A DNA stretch of 64,000 nucleotides, from assembly GCA_964017195.1 (NCBI GenBank), contig OZ024890.1, positions 20,779,701-20,843,700 on the forward strand, in the 5' to 3' direction. Below the pieces are notes generated by a model. The model did no database searches. It was not told the DNA's origin and saw only the letters and a program-made list of their open reading frames with translations. The stretch is from Siderastrea radians (lineage: Eukaryota > Cnidaria > Anthozoa > Scleractinia > Rhizangiidae). The position numbers and the translations under genes are program-made. Every line of letters starts with the position of its first letter. Position 1 is the stretch's first letter. Below are positions 31,501 to 42,320 of the stretch, piece by piece.

Positions 31501-34500
31501 AAAATAGCTCAAAAAGGATATCTTTTGTAAATTCTGTCGATACATCTTTACCTTTAAGTCTGAAATGGGGTATAGATTTGATCATTTGGCAGAAATACAA
31601 CTTAAGTGGACCTACTGATCCTGGACATAATTATATTTTTTTTAATGTTTGTCTTGACAAGGGAAAATGATTTCAGGGGTACAACTAGCCATAAGACCTC
31701 AAGAAGGACATGGAAAGCAACATAGTTTGATCTGAAAAAGGCTTTGGGTTCACACTCGTAACCAAGAAGTGGTGTCTTCCTCCTGAATGCACCCTATTCT
31801 TCCTGGTTATGAACTTACAGGTGTGCAAAATTTATTACCTGTCAAGAGAGTCAATGCAGTTTGTTCTGAAGACACCTTTCTGCTCTGATTCAAACTGACC
31901 GTCCTTTTCTTTCAGGCTAAAATATCTACAAACAGAGCACAATCAAGATTGATAAACACAAACTAAAATGGTTTCATGAAACAAAGAAATGATCGTGATC
32001 CTATAAATACTACTGTGACAAGTTAGTCAAATAACGTTTGTTGGTTCTGTACCTACCCAAATTTATCTTGGTCTGCTTTTAATCTAGCCATTAGAATGGA
32101 AAGTCTCTCCCATCGCATTTTGCTGCACTCTTTGTGGAAATCAAATGGTTCATACCTAAAATTTAAAAGGACAAAATAAAATCACTTACCACTTATGGCA
32201 CTGTTGTTACACAATTATGTTATCGCAGTTTTTAAAATCAAATTCCAATGTTATACTGAGGCACTGTCATTAGTTGAGTGGTTGGCACTGTCATTAGTTA
32301 AGTGGTTACCAAGTGGGAATTTCAGCATTGAAAGTTCTGAAGGTTGATGGTGTGAGGCTGGTGCATGTTTTTCCATAGTGTTGTTTGCTTAGACAAGAAG
32401 CCTGAACATGGTGAATCCCTACATAATTACACATCCTTATAGTTAAGCTTGGTGTAAACTTTACACACCTCAAGAAATTATCAGTTAATCCTGCAGTTCT
32501 AACTGTCTCTGTGTACCGATCTCCTAAAATCTTCTCTGGGCCTTTCTGATCAATCTGTTGGAAAAAAAAGACAAAAATTTGAATAACAACAACAACAACA
32601 ACAATATAATAAGGAATGTGTTAACAAACTAATCATTTGACTGTTCGTCTTGTGCATCTAATGATATTGGCAAACACACGCAGTTAATCCACTGTTAAGG
32701 GTCCATTTTCAAATGCTAGTGTGTTTAATGTTTCAGGTGCCTTTAGCAAAGTCCGCAAACTGTCACTTTAGTGAACATCATGGTATCACTCAAACTTACC
32801 AAATTTATTAATACATGTTCTCCATAGTAAACTCTTTCTTTGTCTAAATGGAGACAAAATCCCCCTCTCTGCCAAAATACAAAATATGAACAAAATAATC
32901 ACTTATAAGTCACAAACCACAACCTCACTTTTTGTGCACTTAAGTTTACATAAAATAAATTGGACTGCAAGCAGACCCCTCCCTGGTAATCAAGAATAAA
33001 GTGCAAACCCCGATAATTGAGTGCAAAATGCAAATTGGTGAAGACCCAAGGTAATGCACTTGTCAACGTTCATTTTGTTGCAAAGTTCCTGCAAAGTCCC
33101 CAATTCACCCACATGCAGCCCAGGGTCCCCCCCCTGACCCCGAATGGTCCCAAATGTTTATTAGCTTAACCATAATTAAAGAACAAAAAAAGAAAACAGA
33201 AAGTACAAGCATGGTAGAGTAACTGCCTCAGCATAAGCCAATTACAGTGGGCCTGTGATAAAAAAAGCTTATAAGAAGAACGTAGGAAATTAAAAACAAC
33301 TTGAAATAGAATGGATAAGACTACATGAACAGTCACACTTGGTGAACCTTTGCATTTATTCCAATGTGTATGTTGACAGGAACACAAACAAAGGGTACAA
33401 ATTCTTCTTTTCTTTTAGAAAAGAAATTATAGAAAAACCTCTTTCTGTGTTTCTGTAGAGTTAGTGCACAAGTAAATGAAAGAAGTCAGATATCAGACAC
33501 TCAGTAATTTTAGAAGTTATTTTGGGGTCATTTTCTTAAATTTGTAACAGCAATTGAAGGACCCGGTGGAAAAAGGGCACAAGTGATGATTTACGGTTAA
33601 AATCGAAATTGGTGCTATTCAGCTGAACATTGGCACACAGGCTGGTTTTCATGTAAGGGACACTGTTGCGCATTTATTTCTTGACCTGAGATCTAAAATT
33701 CGAAGAATTAGCATATTACTTTTGCGTAAAAAGTTTTGTTGAACTGAACTCGCTCAAGTGAAGCGTGAATGATTTCTTTTGTTCTCTGCCTGAACTAAAA
33801 CAAAGGAATTCAACCTAGAATCCATGGTCCTGTTGTTTTCTTTGTGGCAGTTTTAAGCAAAAGTAATACGCTAATTCTTCGAATTGAAGCTCTCAGTTCA
33901 AGAAATAAATGCACAACAATGTTCCTCACATGAAAACCAGCCTGCGTGCCAATGTTCAGCTAAAATTAATAGCACCAATTTAGATTTTCAACCTATAATC
34001 ATCACTTAAACACCCTTTTACCACCGGGACCTTCAATTTTGTTCATGGGAACATGCTAATTGGGTTCCTGGTGTTTTGACAAGGAGGTATATACTCACAT
34101 GGTCAGCTGCTGAGTGTAGCAGTGGTGTTGGTTTGTATTTGAGATTTGGCCGCTGGGACCAAAACAATGGAATGGATCCTCTTGTCTATTAAAAAAAAAA
34201 AAAAAAGAAAAGATCAGTCATCTCAAATCTCTTGTAAGCAACCACCCTTATGGGCAGGATTGCTTATGAGAGATGCTGTGTAGGTGGATTTATCATTCTA
34301 ACAAAATGACTAAATGTCTATGCAAGTCACTGTGGGTGGTAATCCACAGTATAAATGGAGCCTTGGGAAAACTTTCAAAGTAACTTAAATCCAACAAATT
34401 AGAGTATTTTCATGCCCAACAAGAAAATCTGAAGAATTTACAGGCGGCCAATGGTAACTCTGCCCGATTCTTAAAATTCCAAGGAAGCCCAGCACGTGAA

Positions 34501-37500
34501 TCTGTGTGACCAAAACAGTGATTGTTTGAAGCAATATTTTGACTAATGTTGTGACACTATCGAGAAAGATATTTTGGGTATTCTGAAGAATTTACAGGTA
34601 TTCTGAAGAATTTATTCGCGTTGCATCCTCGGTCTTGAATGTGTGACCTTAGCACTAACTTATAGTATCGATAACATAAGAGATATAAAGGAAATATAAT
34701 CCGAATCACGTGCAAGAAATACAAATTAACTACGTTTATCGGTAACACTATACCTAGAAAACTATATCCCTCCCCACGTTGAGATATGAAATCTAAATCA
34801 ATCACTAGACCAGAAGGTCATCATTACTACAATCTAAAATGTCCGGCTAAAATCGGATATGCCTAAGTGTCTATGAGAAATAACAAAAGAGACTTTCATT
34901 AAAACGTTCAAAGTTCGCTCAACCATAATCAAAATAATATACATGTAGTCAGAAATGGTTATGTTTTTCCCTACAGTCACCAACAATATTTCTCAGCACT
35001 TGCAAGTTCAGTTCAGGTGAGGATATAGTCTCGGAGATATATAGTCCGGGGGTTGTTGCAACTGTGAGGCCTGTTTCTACACGTGTCGCTGCTCTTAATG
35101 TAAACAGTTTTAATTCTATTCTTAGAAAATATTGCAATTTATCTTAAATGAGTGTGCAATTACTGATTGATGTAAATAGTTTTTAGTTTATTTTTATTAG
35201 TTAATTTTGTTTTTCATTCGGAGATAGTGTCTGTTGGCCACGCCACACCAAGAGGTCTAAGTTCCAGTGACGAACGACGACGACGAACGACGAAAGGAAT
35301 GCAAAAGGAATGCAACTTTCATTTTATGAGTCGGCGACGTGCACTCGTGCATGACGGCTGCCTAATAATTAAGTGTGCCACGATAATCTTAACTAAGCTT
35401 TTAAGATCTCTCTCTCTTTTTCATTCTTACATTCTTTCTTTTCCCTTCTTCTTTTCTTTGCAGAGCACCATAATCCCAAAATGGGTAAAATATAATATTA
35501 ATGTAAGTCTCCTTGATTAAATAGTCATGATTCTCTCCATTACAATGAGCTCCTACTTGGAAACAATCTTGGCCAAAAGTCTTGGGATACTAAAAAACCC
35601 TCACATTTTAGGCACACACTTCCTCCCTCCCCCCAACACAATATTGATCTCAATCATCACTTACAACCTCCACCAGTCACCGTCAACACAGGATAGTTCA
35701 AGGGGCTCAACGAGACCAGCATAGCAGGACAAACAGACTTATTCTGAGTTCTAATACATGACTGTATCACAATTATTATTGTGTATTTTTACATGTAGTT
35801 TTGCAAGGTGTTCTGAGAACTATAGGCAAGGAATGCTGAAGTAAAAACACTGGTCGCTCTGAGGAAGGCTGACCTGCACAAAGGAGCATGCTCCAGTTTC
35901 AAACTGTGCAATCTGCTCAGTCTCCACATAGTTAGCAGCATTTCCTTCAACATCCAGTCCTCTGATAAAATAGCGAGTTCCTACAATGATAGAAAATAAT
36001 CTGCAAGTTAGATTTTGATTATATTTTCAGTTGGTTTTAAAGAAACATATTTTATGACTGAGACCTTTTCATGATTAGTGGTACATCCAGAATGACAAAA
36101 CCCTCAAAAGATGCAGCACCTTTTATCAACTGAAATGGTACTGATAAACTTAATAGAAAAAGTCCAGCCACAAGTGTTCCATGTGGCCAGAGCTTGACCA
36201 GGTTTCTGTATGAGTATTACTGCTCTCCCTGGATGGGAAGCTAGTCCAATGCAAGGGTTTCCCTCCAGCATTAGGTTTCCTAGTTCATGCACCTGGATTG
36301 GAAAGAGGCAACGTAGGGCACAGTTCTTGTCGAGGGAAACAATGCACGGGCAGAAATGAGACTTGAGCCATGGTCCTTCATAGTTCCACACTGTATGTAT
36401 TGAGCAAACCCTCTGACCACAGTTCTTCCAAGTGATACTCTGTTGGTTATCAAACAATTTATTACATGAACTGAATCATGCAAGCTGTATGGTTGCATGA
36501 AAGGTCCAGATGGTTTTCCCTGGACTTCTCACTTTTTATAATCAACATCACTTGCACAAAATAACCTTTTCAAACAGCATTTTCTTGGTATGGAAAATGT
36601 GCCACAAATCCTTTTGACCAAGCTTGTTCTGTCCAGAAGTAGGAATGTTGTCTTCCCTTTTTTCTTTGTTCACACCTGGTCCATGACTTTGCCCTTTGCC
36701 TCCCTCCACATGTGTCAAGGTGGGGTTGGGGGGAGGGGGAGGGGGTGGGGGGCTGGAACTTGGGAGAAAAGAGGACAAGAAAAGTACAGGAGGTAGGAGA
36801 GGAGAGGGTAGATAACAAATAGCAGGAAAAATTGGGAATTTTTTTTTCACAATATTGAGTAATAGTTTGCAGCAAAAAAGGTCCCCATGTCCTCCCCCCC
36901 TCCCATCTCGCACAAGTGAACAAAGGAAAGAATGTGGTCAATATTTCTACATCTGGACCTCATACATGGTCAATAACAACTACATGTATTTCTTTTTGCG
37001 CACTATATACAGAGGTGTCAGTTGTTACAACTGAACTTTTTTAAAAAACACTAGTCTATTTACCGTCTTTTTTTAGCCTTGTAAATAGTAAATAGTGTTT
37101 TTAAATCATAAGCTAATACTATGGAAACTTTTTTTGCAAATTAATTTCTACTTGATGTGAAAGTACAATCAACTGTATCCTATTTTATAACAAATGACAT
37201 TATAGAGACTCACATACCTGCCCTAAAGCAACTTCTTCTTGATATGAGAATAAAATCAAATGTGTTCTGTTTTATGATGCAGGATGATATGGAGACAACT
37301 TGACATTGTTAAGGACAATGTCCAACATTTGAAGAATAAAAAGTTCAATGTATTTTTAACAACTATAATTTTAATGTTTATACATGGGGAAACCAGCACT
37401 TCGTAATAGCACAGTCTAGCTAACAAATTAATGTACTTTACAAAGAATCAATGGTGTTTCATAAAAATTCAATGCAAATAATTATTGCCTCAGCGCACCA

Positions 37501-40500
37501 AAGGCATTGCAATGGGTTTTTATGGCAGCAACTTAGCAGCAGTGACCAAGGCCATAGAAATAAGTTTCATTACTGACAGTTTAAATACCACAATAATATG
37601 ATAAAGGATACAACCATGCATAACTGGGAGTATAAACCTGTGAAGCTAAGAAGACAAAAGCAATGAGATAAGTTGAAGAATGGTACGCTTATCAAAGATA
37701 AAAGGTATTCATGAGTCAAACATTCTTCCACTGACCAAGAAATAAAATATCTTTTTTGAAAAATTTAAGTTGCCATGTTTTTTGCTTCAAACTTCCAGTT
37801 CCAGACCAAAGCACCAAAATTAAGTGACAATAAATCACTCTGACCTGAAATCTCATTTGGCATTTTCTCAGCACTTTTATAATATTTGAAGGGTTGCACT
37901 CTACAATTTTACTCACAGAATCAAATGTACCACATTTAATTTGACTCTAAGAGTTAAAGAGTTGAGTTAAGGGTTACATAGTTCTTTTTAGCAGTCCTTA
38001 CCTCTGGTTGGACCACTAAAGGTCTCAGAAGGTGACCATTCCAAACAAATCTGGGATCAGCCTATAAAATACAGCAAAAGAATTTTGCTTAATCCATTTC
38101 ATACCCTGTGAACTATAAACGTGTGTAAATGAAAGTAAAGCAGCAATGAGGTTCACATACCCTTTCAAATAAAGGCATCTGAAGAAAGTCTGGGCTGGTT
38201 CGTGAAAGTCGCTGCATTGTGTGTGTTAGATCGTATGAACAGGAGAAGTAAAAACTTTCCATCTGAAGAACTGACTGCACCATTGATAAATAGACATTGT
38301 TGTTTCGTTGCTGTAAAAACAAAGGAATAAAAGTCTTTGGCACCATCACACTGGCTCCTCAATAACATAAAATAAATCAAATGTCTACATGGGCCATTTG
38401 CACTTTACTGTGCATGTACCTGGCTCTCTGTGAGATGCAAGGTTGCTCTTGGAAAAGCCAGCACATCTGTTCCTTTTATTTTCCATACTTCATGCCCCTT
38501 GATGTGACCAACAAGAGTCTTCTTGGTTATGACAACCAGGTAAGGTCCTAAATAGGTGAAGCGATATTTGGGCCCATAAGTAAAATACAAACAGACTGAC
38601 TAAACAGTCATCCAACTTGTCTTCCCAGAATGTGCAAATCAATATCCACATACTGTTGACACCAAGTCTTACGTGTTCTCCCTGAGACTCGCATGTTTCC
38701 TCTTTTTTGTATAAATTTGCACAAACTCATGCCCGACCAACACAAAAATGTGGCATCCATCATCCTGCACTCTAAGTCATGAAACTGATCAGAGGTGACC
38801 TGAGAGGTATCCCATTATCATGTGTGCTACAATGTTCTGTCTACTGTACATGTATGTATATGCTAGTCCTATGAAGTGTAAATGGTTTGAACCCAGGAGT
38901 CATATCATAGGTCGGTAAATTATGATCGTCCAGGTGAGTGTAGTCCTGAGAAGGACTGTTTATGATGACACTGACTGATGTTTCGACAAACTGAGTGGAA
39001 GTCATCATCAGAGTGAACTGTGAATCATCAGTAGATGTTATAAGTCTCTGGTCGTTGTCCTGATTGGTCAACGAATCAGAGACTTATAACATCTACTGGA
39101 AAGTTTCTGTGGGCTTGAAATGTGTGCAGATATCAAGGATTGCTTACTTGTTAAATCTTTCGCCTTTGAAAACAGTGGTATCCAGGAAGTTTACCGGTAT
39201 TTCTTTGTCTGAGATTTCAGCCGTAAATTTAATTGTCGGGTGGCAACTGTTTGCCAGGACAATAAACTCTTCTATCTCCTATTTGTCAACATTCCACAGC
39301 GAGAATACGTCATTGATGTATCTTTTCCACTCAAGTGGTCGAAGAGTGTACCTTTGTACTACTGTTTGACTGAGCACGCTAAGCCCAATCAGTGTCTCTC
39401 TTTGACCAAGATTTATCAGATTTCACTCTTCGCAACTTATCATTGTTGCATTCAATGCGGCGATAGTGAACCTTGGTTAGTGTGCCTATGAATTTTTGCT
39501 CGGCCTCTCTCTTTATAGAGTGCATTTCTGTCTTAAACTCCTCCTCAGGAGTGATGTTTGCTTTTGCGACACAGCGCAAGTCATGTGCCTTTTTTTGTGT
39601 GGGCTGTAAATCTTGTTGACAGCGGACTGGCAAGGTCCCTTACTGGCGTTTCACGATTTAGAACAGGCCTTTGAAAACGATAAATGCCGCAACAGTGACA
39701 CTGATTTTTAGTGCGACGGTACATTTCCTTTGGTCTCCAGCAAATTAAATTGGACGAGAGGGCCAAAGCACACAAGAAAAAGCGAAAAGGTGCTAAGTGG
39801 AACAGGATCGAAGTCGCATTGGTAACAAAGAGTCATGAATAAAAATTTGCCCGGTTCCTAAAAGGGAACTGAGTTGCTTCGGCACTGCTACCCCATGTCT
39901 ATTTCCTCAAAAGTGGCGTTGTTGATCACGTATGAAACTATGCCAGAAAAAAAAACTACCGGCAAATAGAGACAGTCGCTGGAACGAGACTTGATTTACA
40001 AGAATCGAGACCATAATTGTTAACGTTCTGTAATTTTTTTTGGTCTTTTTTTTTAATTTAGAAAGCTTTTAAAACGTCATCCAATTCACTTTTGGTATGT
40101 GTGTAAGTGTTTCATGGCTGCATTACTTTCTGATATGAAACGTTTACTATGACATTTCAGGGACGTTGATTTTGCTGATCAAGGGATGGGATTGTATTTT
40201 TTTCTATTTCCCGGGTGAAAAATCGCCGGCAGGAGTGGCCAAAGTGTTGGCTATCGCCGGCAGCCGGCTGCTATTTTGAACCCTGCTGTGGTTCTAGGAA
40301 AGGAAATAACTGCTACACGGGCTAAAGGTGGGATGGACTGGGGAGGGGGTACTCCGTTATGTAAGCTACGTCAAGTATCGAGACAATATTATTTCAAAAC
40401 AGATCAGCTCATACGGTGCGAACTTACATGTAATACGGAATCGTCGAACTGAATAGCATTCATTGTCGAGCTGACAAACACGTCGCGAGAGATTAGTCGG

Positions 40501-42130
40501 TTTCTCGCGAGACAATTTGCCTGTAATTTATTCCAAAATTGCTGCTTCAGTGAATCTCTCGAGACGAGAGTCTCGTCTCGAGAGAAACGAGACGAGACTG
40601 GTAACTTACTTTTGAGCGGTACTGTAGGTACACCCAGCCCCAAAGAAAGTGTTTTCGAGCCATTTTGGTCTGTAAAGGGGATATTTTTGCTACCTGGTCT
40701 GAAAATAGTTTTGGTTTAAAAAAGAAACCATTTTTTATTTATCTTTCGGTAATGCCAAGTGCCGTGGTAAGGTATGAAAAAGGATCAATGAAAGTGTCAG
40801 GTCTGAGAGTGGAAGAGGAAAATCCACATATCTTGTCTGACAATAGGTATGGTTTTTGGAGGGAGGTTACACAATCTCACCCCCCAAAAAATTCAGGAGT
40901 ACACCCAGGAGAGGGAGGGAGAGGGGGTATAGTATAGTATAGTATGTGTAGTTGTCTACACATAAATCTATCTTTATCCGCAGTTCAAATATATGAATTT
41001 CATATATTAATATTCATTCATTCTCCATCTATGGGATAAAACACGAACTCTCAACTGACCAGCTCCCAGTTGGCTTGATAGCTCAGTTGGTTAGAGCGCT
41101 ACACCGGTATCACAGAGGTCATGGGTTCGATTCCCGTTCAAGCCTGAATTTTTTCAGGTTTCTTCTTTTCAACCGCTTAGGTTGAAACACCTTCACTGCG
41201 ATGATCTACACATAATTCTATCTTTATCCACAGTTCAAATATATGAATTTCATATATTAATATTCATAGTAGGTAAGGTTAACCAGCACTCTGTCAGCAG
41301 TCACCTATAAATAAACACACTTGCAATGTACATGCTAACTGACATGTAGACATACCTGCCAACAAATTTATGATTCCCAGTATTCCAAATATATCTCTGC
41401 TCTCAGCTGATGGCGGAATCTGACCCTCATTGTCTGCAGAAAGATGCGGTAACAAAGTTAAGTGTTTGGTCAGCAAATGAGTATGAAAGCGTTTTTTTTC
41501 AAACGAAGCATATTCAGCAAGAATTTAGGAAATCTCTTACACCAATGCAGAGTCAAATACATTAAACACACTATACTGATAGTAGAAAAAAAATAAATGT
41601 GATTTTTCATCCAGTGTTTTTCAAAAATAAAATTGCAGCAAAATTCTTATATCAGTTTTCTCGCAAAAAATAAACTTGACACAGTGAAGTCGAAAACCAG
41701 TTCCATCAGTTTTTGAAAAGGTAAACAATTCGCGTTCTGGTAATAAAAGGTTTAATCTTCATTTTGTTGAAAACTGCTGACTATTCACTAACAAAAAAAT
41801 AAAGCATTAAAAAATCAAATAAAATGGACTACAACTGACATTCCTGACGTGAGATACAACAGGAAGGTTATGTAAATTTTGGCTACCATACCTGCTAAAC
41901 TCAGTTCTTGTGTAACCCGGTCTATCTCAAGAATCTGATCTCCCACGGACTGCTGGTCTCGTGGCTCAATATAAAACTTGTCTTGCGCGATGTGGCTAAA
42001 GAAAAAACGTCAAGTTAAAGGAAATTAATTTGAGAAAATGGCTGAGCCGTTGAATATAAAGGAAACTAGAAGAAAGTGCGTTATACTCTACATACAGTTT
42101 CAAAGCCCGGTACACCGCGTTATCCGCCAT
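22580..42130 (-). CDS. SACM1L: Phosphatidylinositol-phosphatase SAC1 (600 aa)
   Basis: ER/Golgi integral-membrane lipid phosphatase that dephosphorylates PI4P. Twenty-one exons, 5' to 3': 42096-42130, 41892-41995, 41356-41433, 38420-38547, 38161-38310, 38002-38061, 37612-37645, 37218-37298, 35874-35980, 34099-34185, 32800-32868, 32469-32554, 32057-32155, 31839-31925, 28359-28413, 28189-28258, 25594-25666, 25161-25254, 24522-24623, 24174-24234 and 22580-22722. Sum 1803 nt, frame closed; human SAC1 is 587 aa. Sac-domain hallmarks: [45 protein letters not shown]. The catalytic CX5R motif is intact (C396-IDSLD-R402). Two membrane spans at about 534-553 and 558-581. The C-terminus KDKNV fits a KXKXX ER-retrieval signal. 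Shares a 190-bp promoter gap with RPRD1. Confidence 0.98.
25705..26080 (+). mobile_element. SINE copy with GACTAGCATCCCATCCAGG core (SAC1 intron)
   Basis: A pol III-like box B (GGTTTGAGCC at about 25780) is followed by a conserved core (CTGGGGGTAACC, then GACTAGCATCCCATCCAGG). The core and downstream text recur at 55855-56095 (plus) and in inverse at about 36150-36300, so this is a dispersed SINE family rather than unique sequence. Confidence 0.6.
29372..29940. mobile_element. Element with GTGTGGCAC ends, SAC1 intron 14
   Basis: Left end ACCGTGTGGCACTAATTTTT matches the inverse of the right end (ATTGGTGCCACACTGT). Subterminal sequence is full of CCCGCAAAAA/CCCGCGAAAA motifs in several orientations. 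No transposase. The remainder of this 3.4-kb intron (28414-31838) is non-coding with a G-run near 30,230. Confidence 0.55.
33554..34036. mobile_element. Foldback element, TTGAAGGRCCCGGTGG family, copy 1
   Basis: A 483-bp near-palindrome starting TTGAAGGACCCGGTGG and ending with its inverse; arms exceed 180 bp. A closely related copy is at 50500-50974, and an isolated end lies at 46509-46537. In SAC1 intron 10-11. Non-coding. Confidence 0.8.
36150..36300 (-). mobile_element. SINE fragment (core of the 25705 family)
   Basis: The minus strand reads GGACTAGCTTCCCATCCAGG followed by AGTAATACTC and ACAGAAACC, matching the family at 25705 and 55855. Apparent open frames across it are chance. Confidence 0.5.
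38880..39360 (-). pseudogene. Penelope-like element relic (RT fragment plus 3' region)
   Basis: The minus strand from 39359 to 39096 reads as reverse transcriptase with the [12 protein letters not shown] catalytic block (YIDD-type), then [25 protein letters not shown] and [10 protein letters not shown]. It contains two in-frame stops (after NVDK and FNK) and ends abruptly at FQ. It is followed by a 22-bp perfect inverted repeat (39029-39050/39077-39098) and a segment reading [18 protein letters not shown] that looks like the element's 3' part. Internally deleted and dead. In SAC1 intron 3. Confidence 0.75.
40555..40585. repeat. 15-bp perfect palindrome TCTCTCGAGACGAGA
   Basis: Two exact inverse arms around a single G. 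The neighbourhood (40,480-40,605) has further TCTCG/CGAGA stretches. Function unknown. Confidence 0.8.
40955..41267 (+). mobile_element. tRNA-derived SINE with duplicated tail
   Basis: A tRNA-like head at 41072-41144 has box A (TAGCTCAGTTGG), box B (GGTTCGATTCC) and a 7-bp acceptor stem GGCTTGA/TCAAGCC. The anticodon stem (CTACA against CACAG) no longer pairs and position 33 is not T, so it is not a working tRNA. The tail at 41205-41267 (63 bp, ending ATATATGAATTTCATATATT...) is repeated almost exactly before the head at 40955-41017. SAC1 intron 3. Confidence 0.8.
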
Positions 42131-42320
42131 GTTGGCAATAGTTTGAGCTTTCAGGCTTGTTGGTTAGCGGTTAACATATAAAGATAATGCGCATTGCGCA
42201 TCCCCGGCGCGCAAAATCAGCGGTTTCTGCATCAGGTCGAGGTCAATTCGGGCCCAGTTTCTCAGCGTGCAATTTCCTGCAAACTTTCTTTACTGTTTTT
42301 GTTTGAAAAGATCTTGGAAA
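42131..42320. promoter_or_regulatory. Bidirectional promoter of SAC1 and RPRD1
   Basis: Only 190 bp separate the start codons of SAC1 (minus, 42130) and RPRD1 (plus, 42321). The gap is locally GC-rich, has no TATA box close to either start, and contains ATGCGCATTGCGCAT at 42187-42201, a near-palindrome resembling an NRF1 site with one extra base. Shared control is inferred from the layout. Confidence 0.65.

Noticed and set aside
31839..31916. SAC1 exon 14 starting at 31916 (nearest AG)
   Set aside because: That acceptor drops the conserved YFS residues. The AG 9 bp upstream (exon start 31925) keeps the frame and restores [10 protein letters not shown].
32800..32843. Shorter SAC1 exon 11 starting at 32843
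   Set aside because: It would need a missing micro-exon. Using the acceptor before 32868 encodes [16 protein letters not shown] in phase 0, matching the family.
35227..35724. Extra SAC1 exon or unrelated gene at 35.2-35.7 kb
   Set aside because: Wrong strand for SAC1, low-complexity arginine-rich start, and the SAC1 frame closes without it.
36548..36941. Proline-rich 121-123 aa minus-strand frames
   Set aside because: Produced by a poly-G/poly-C low-complexity stretch in an intron.
39379..39633. 84-aa minus-strand Lys/Glu-rich frame as part of the Penelope RT
   Set aside because: It lies upstream of the RT block but shows no RT motif and cannot be joined in frame with confidence.
41072..41144. 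tRNA gene (Thr-like, loop CCGGTAT)
   Set aside because: Acceptor and T arms pair, but the anticodon stem does not, position 33 is not T, and the unit continues into a repeated tail. It is the head of a SINE.
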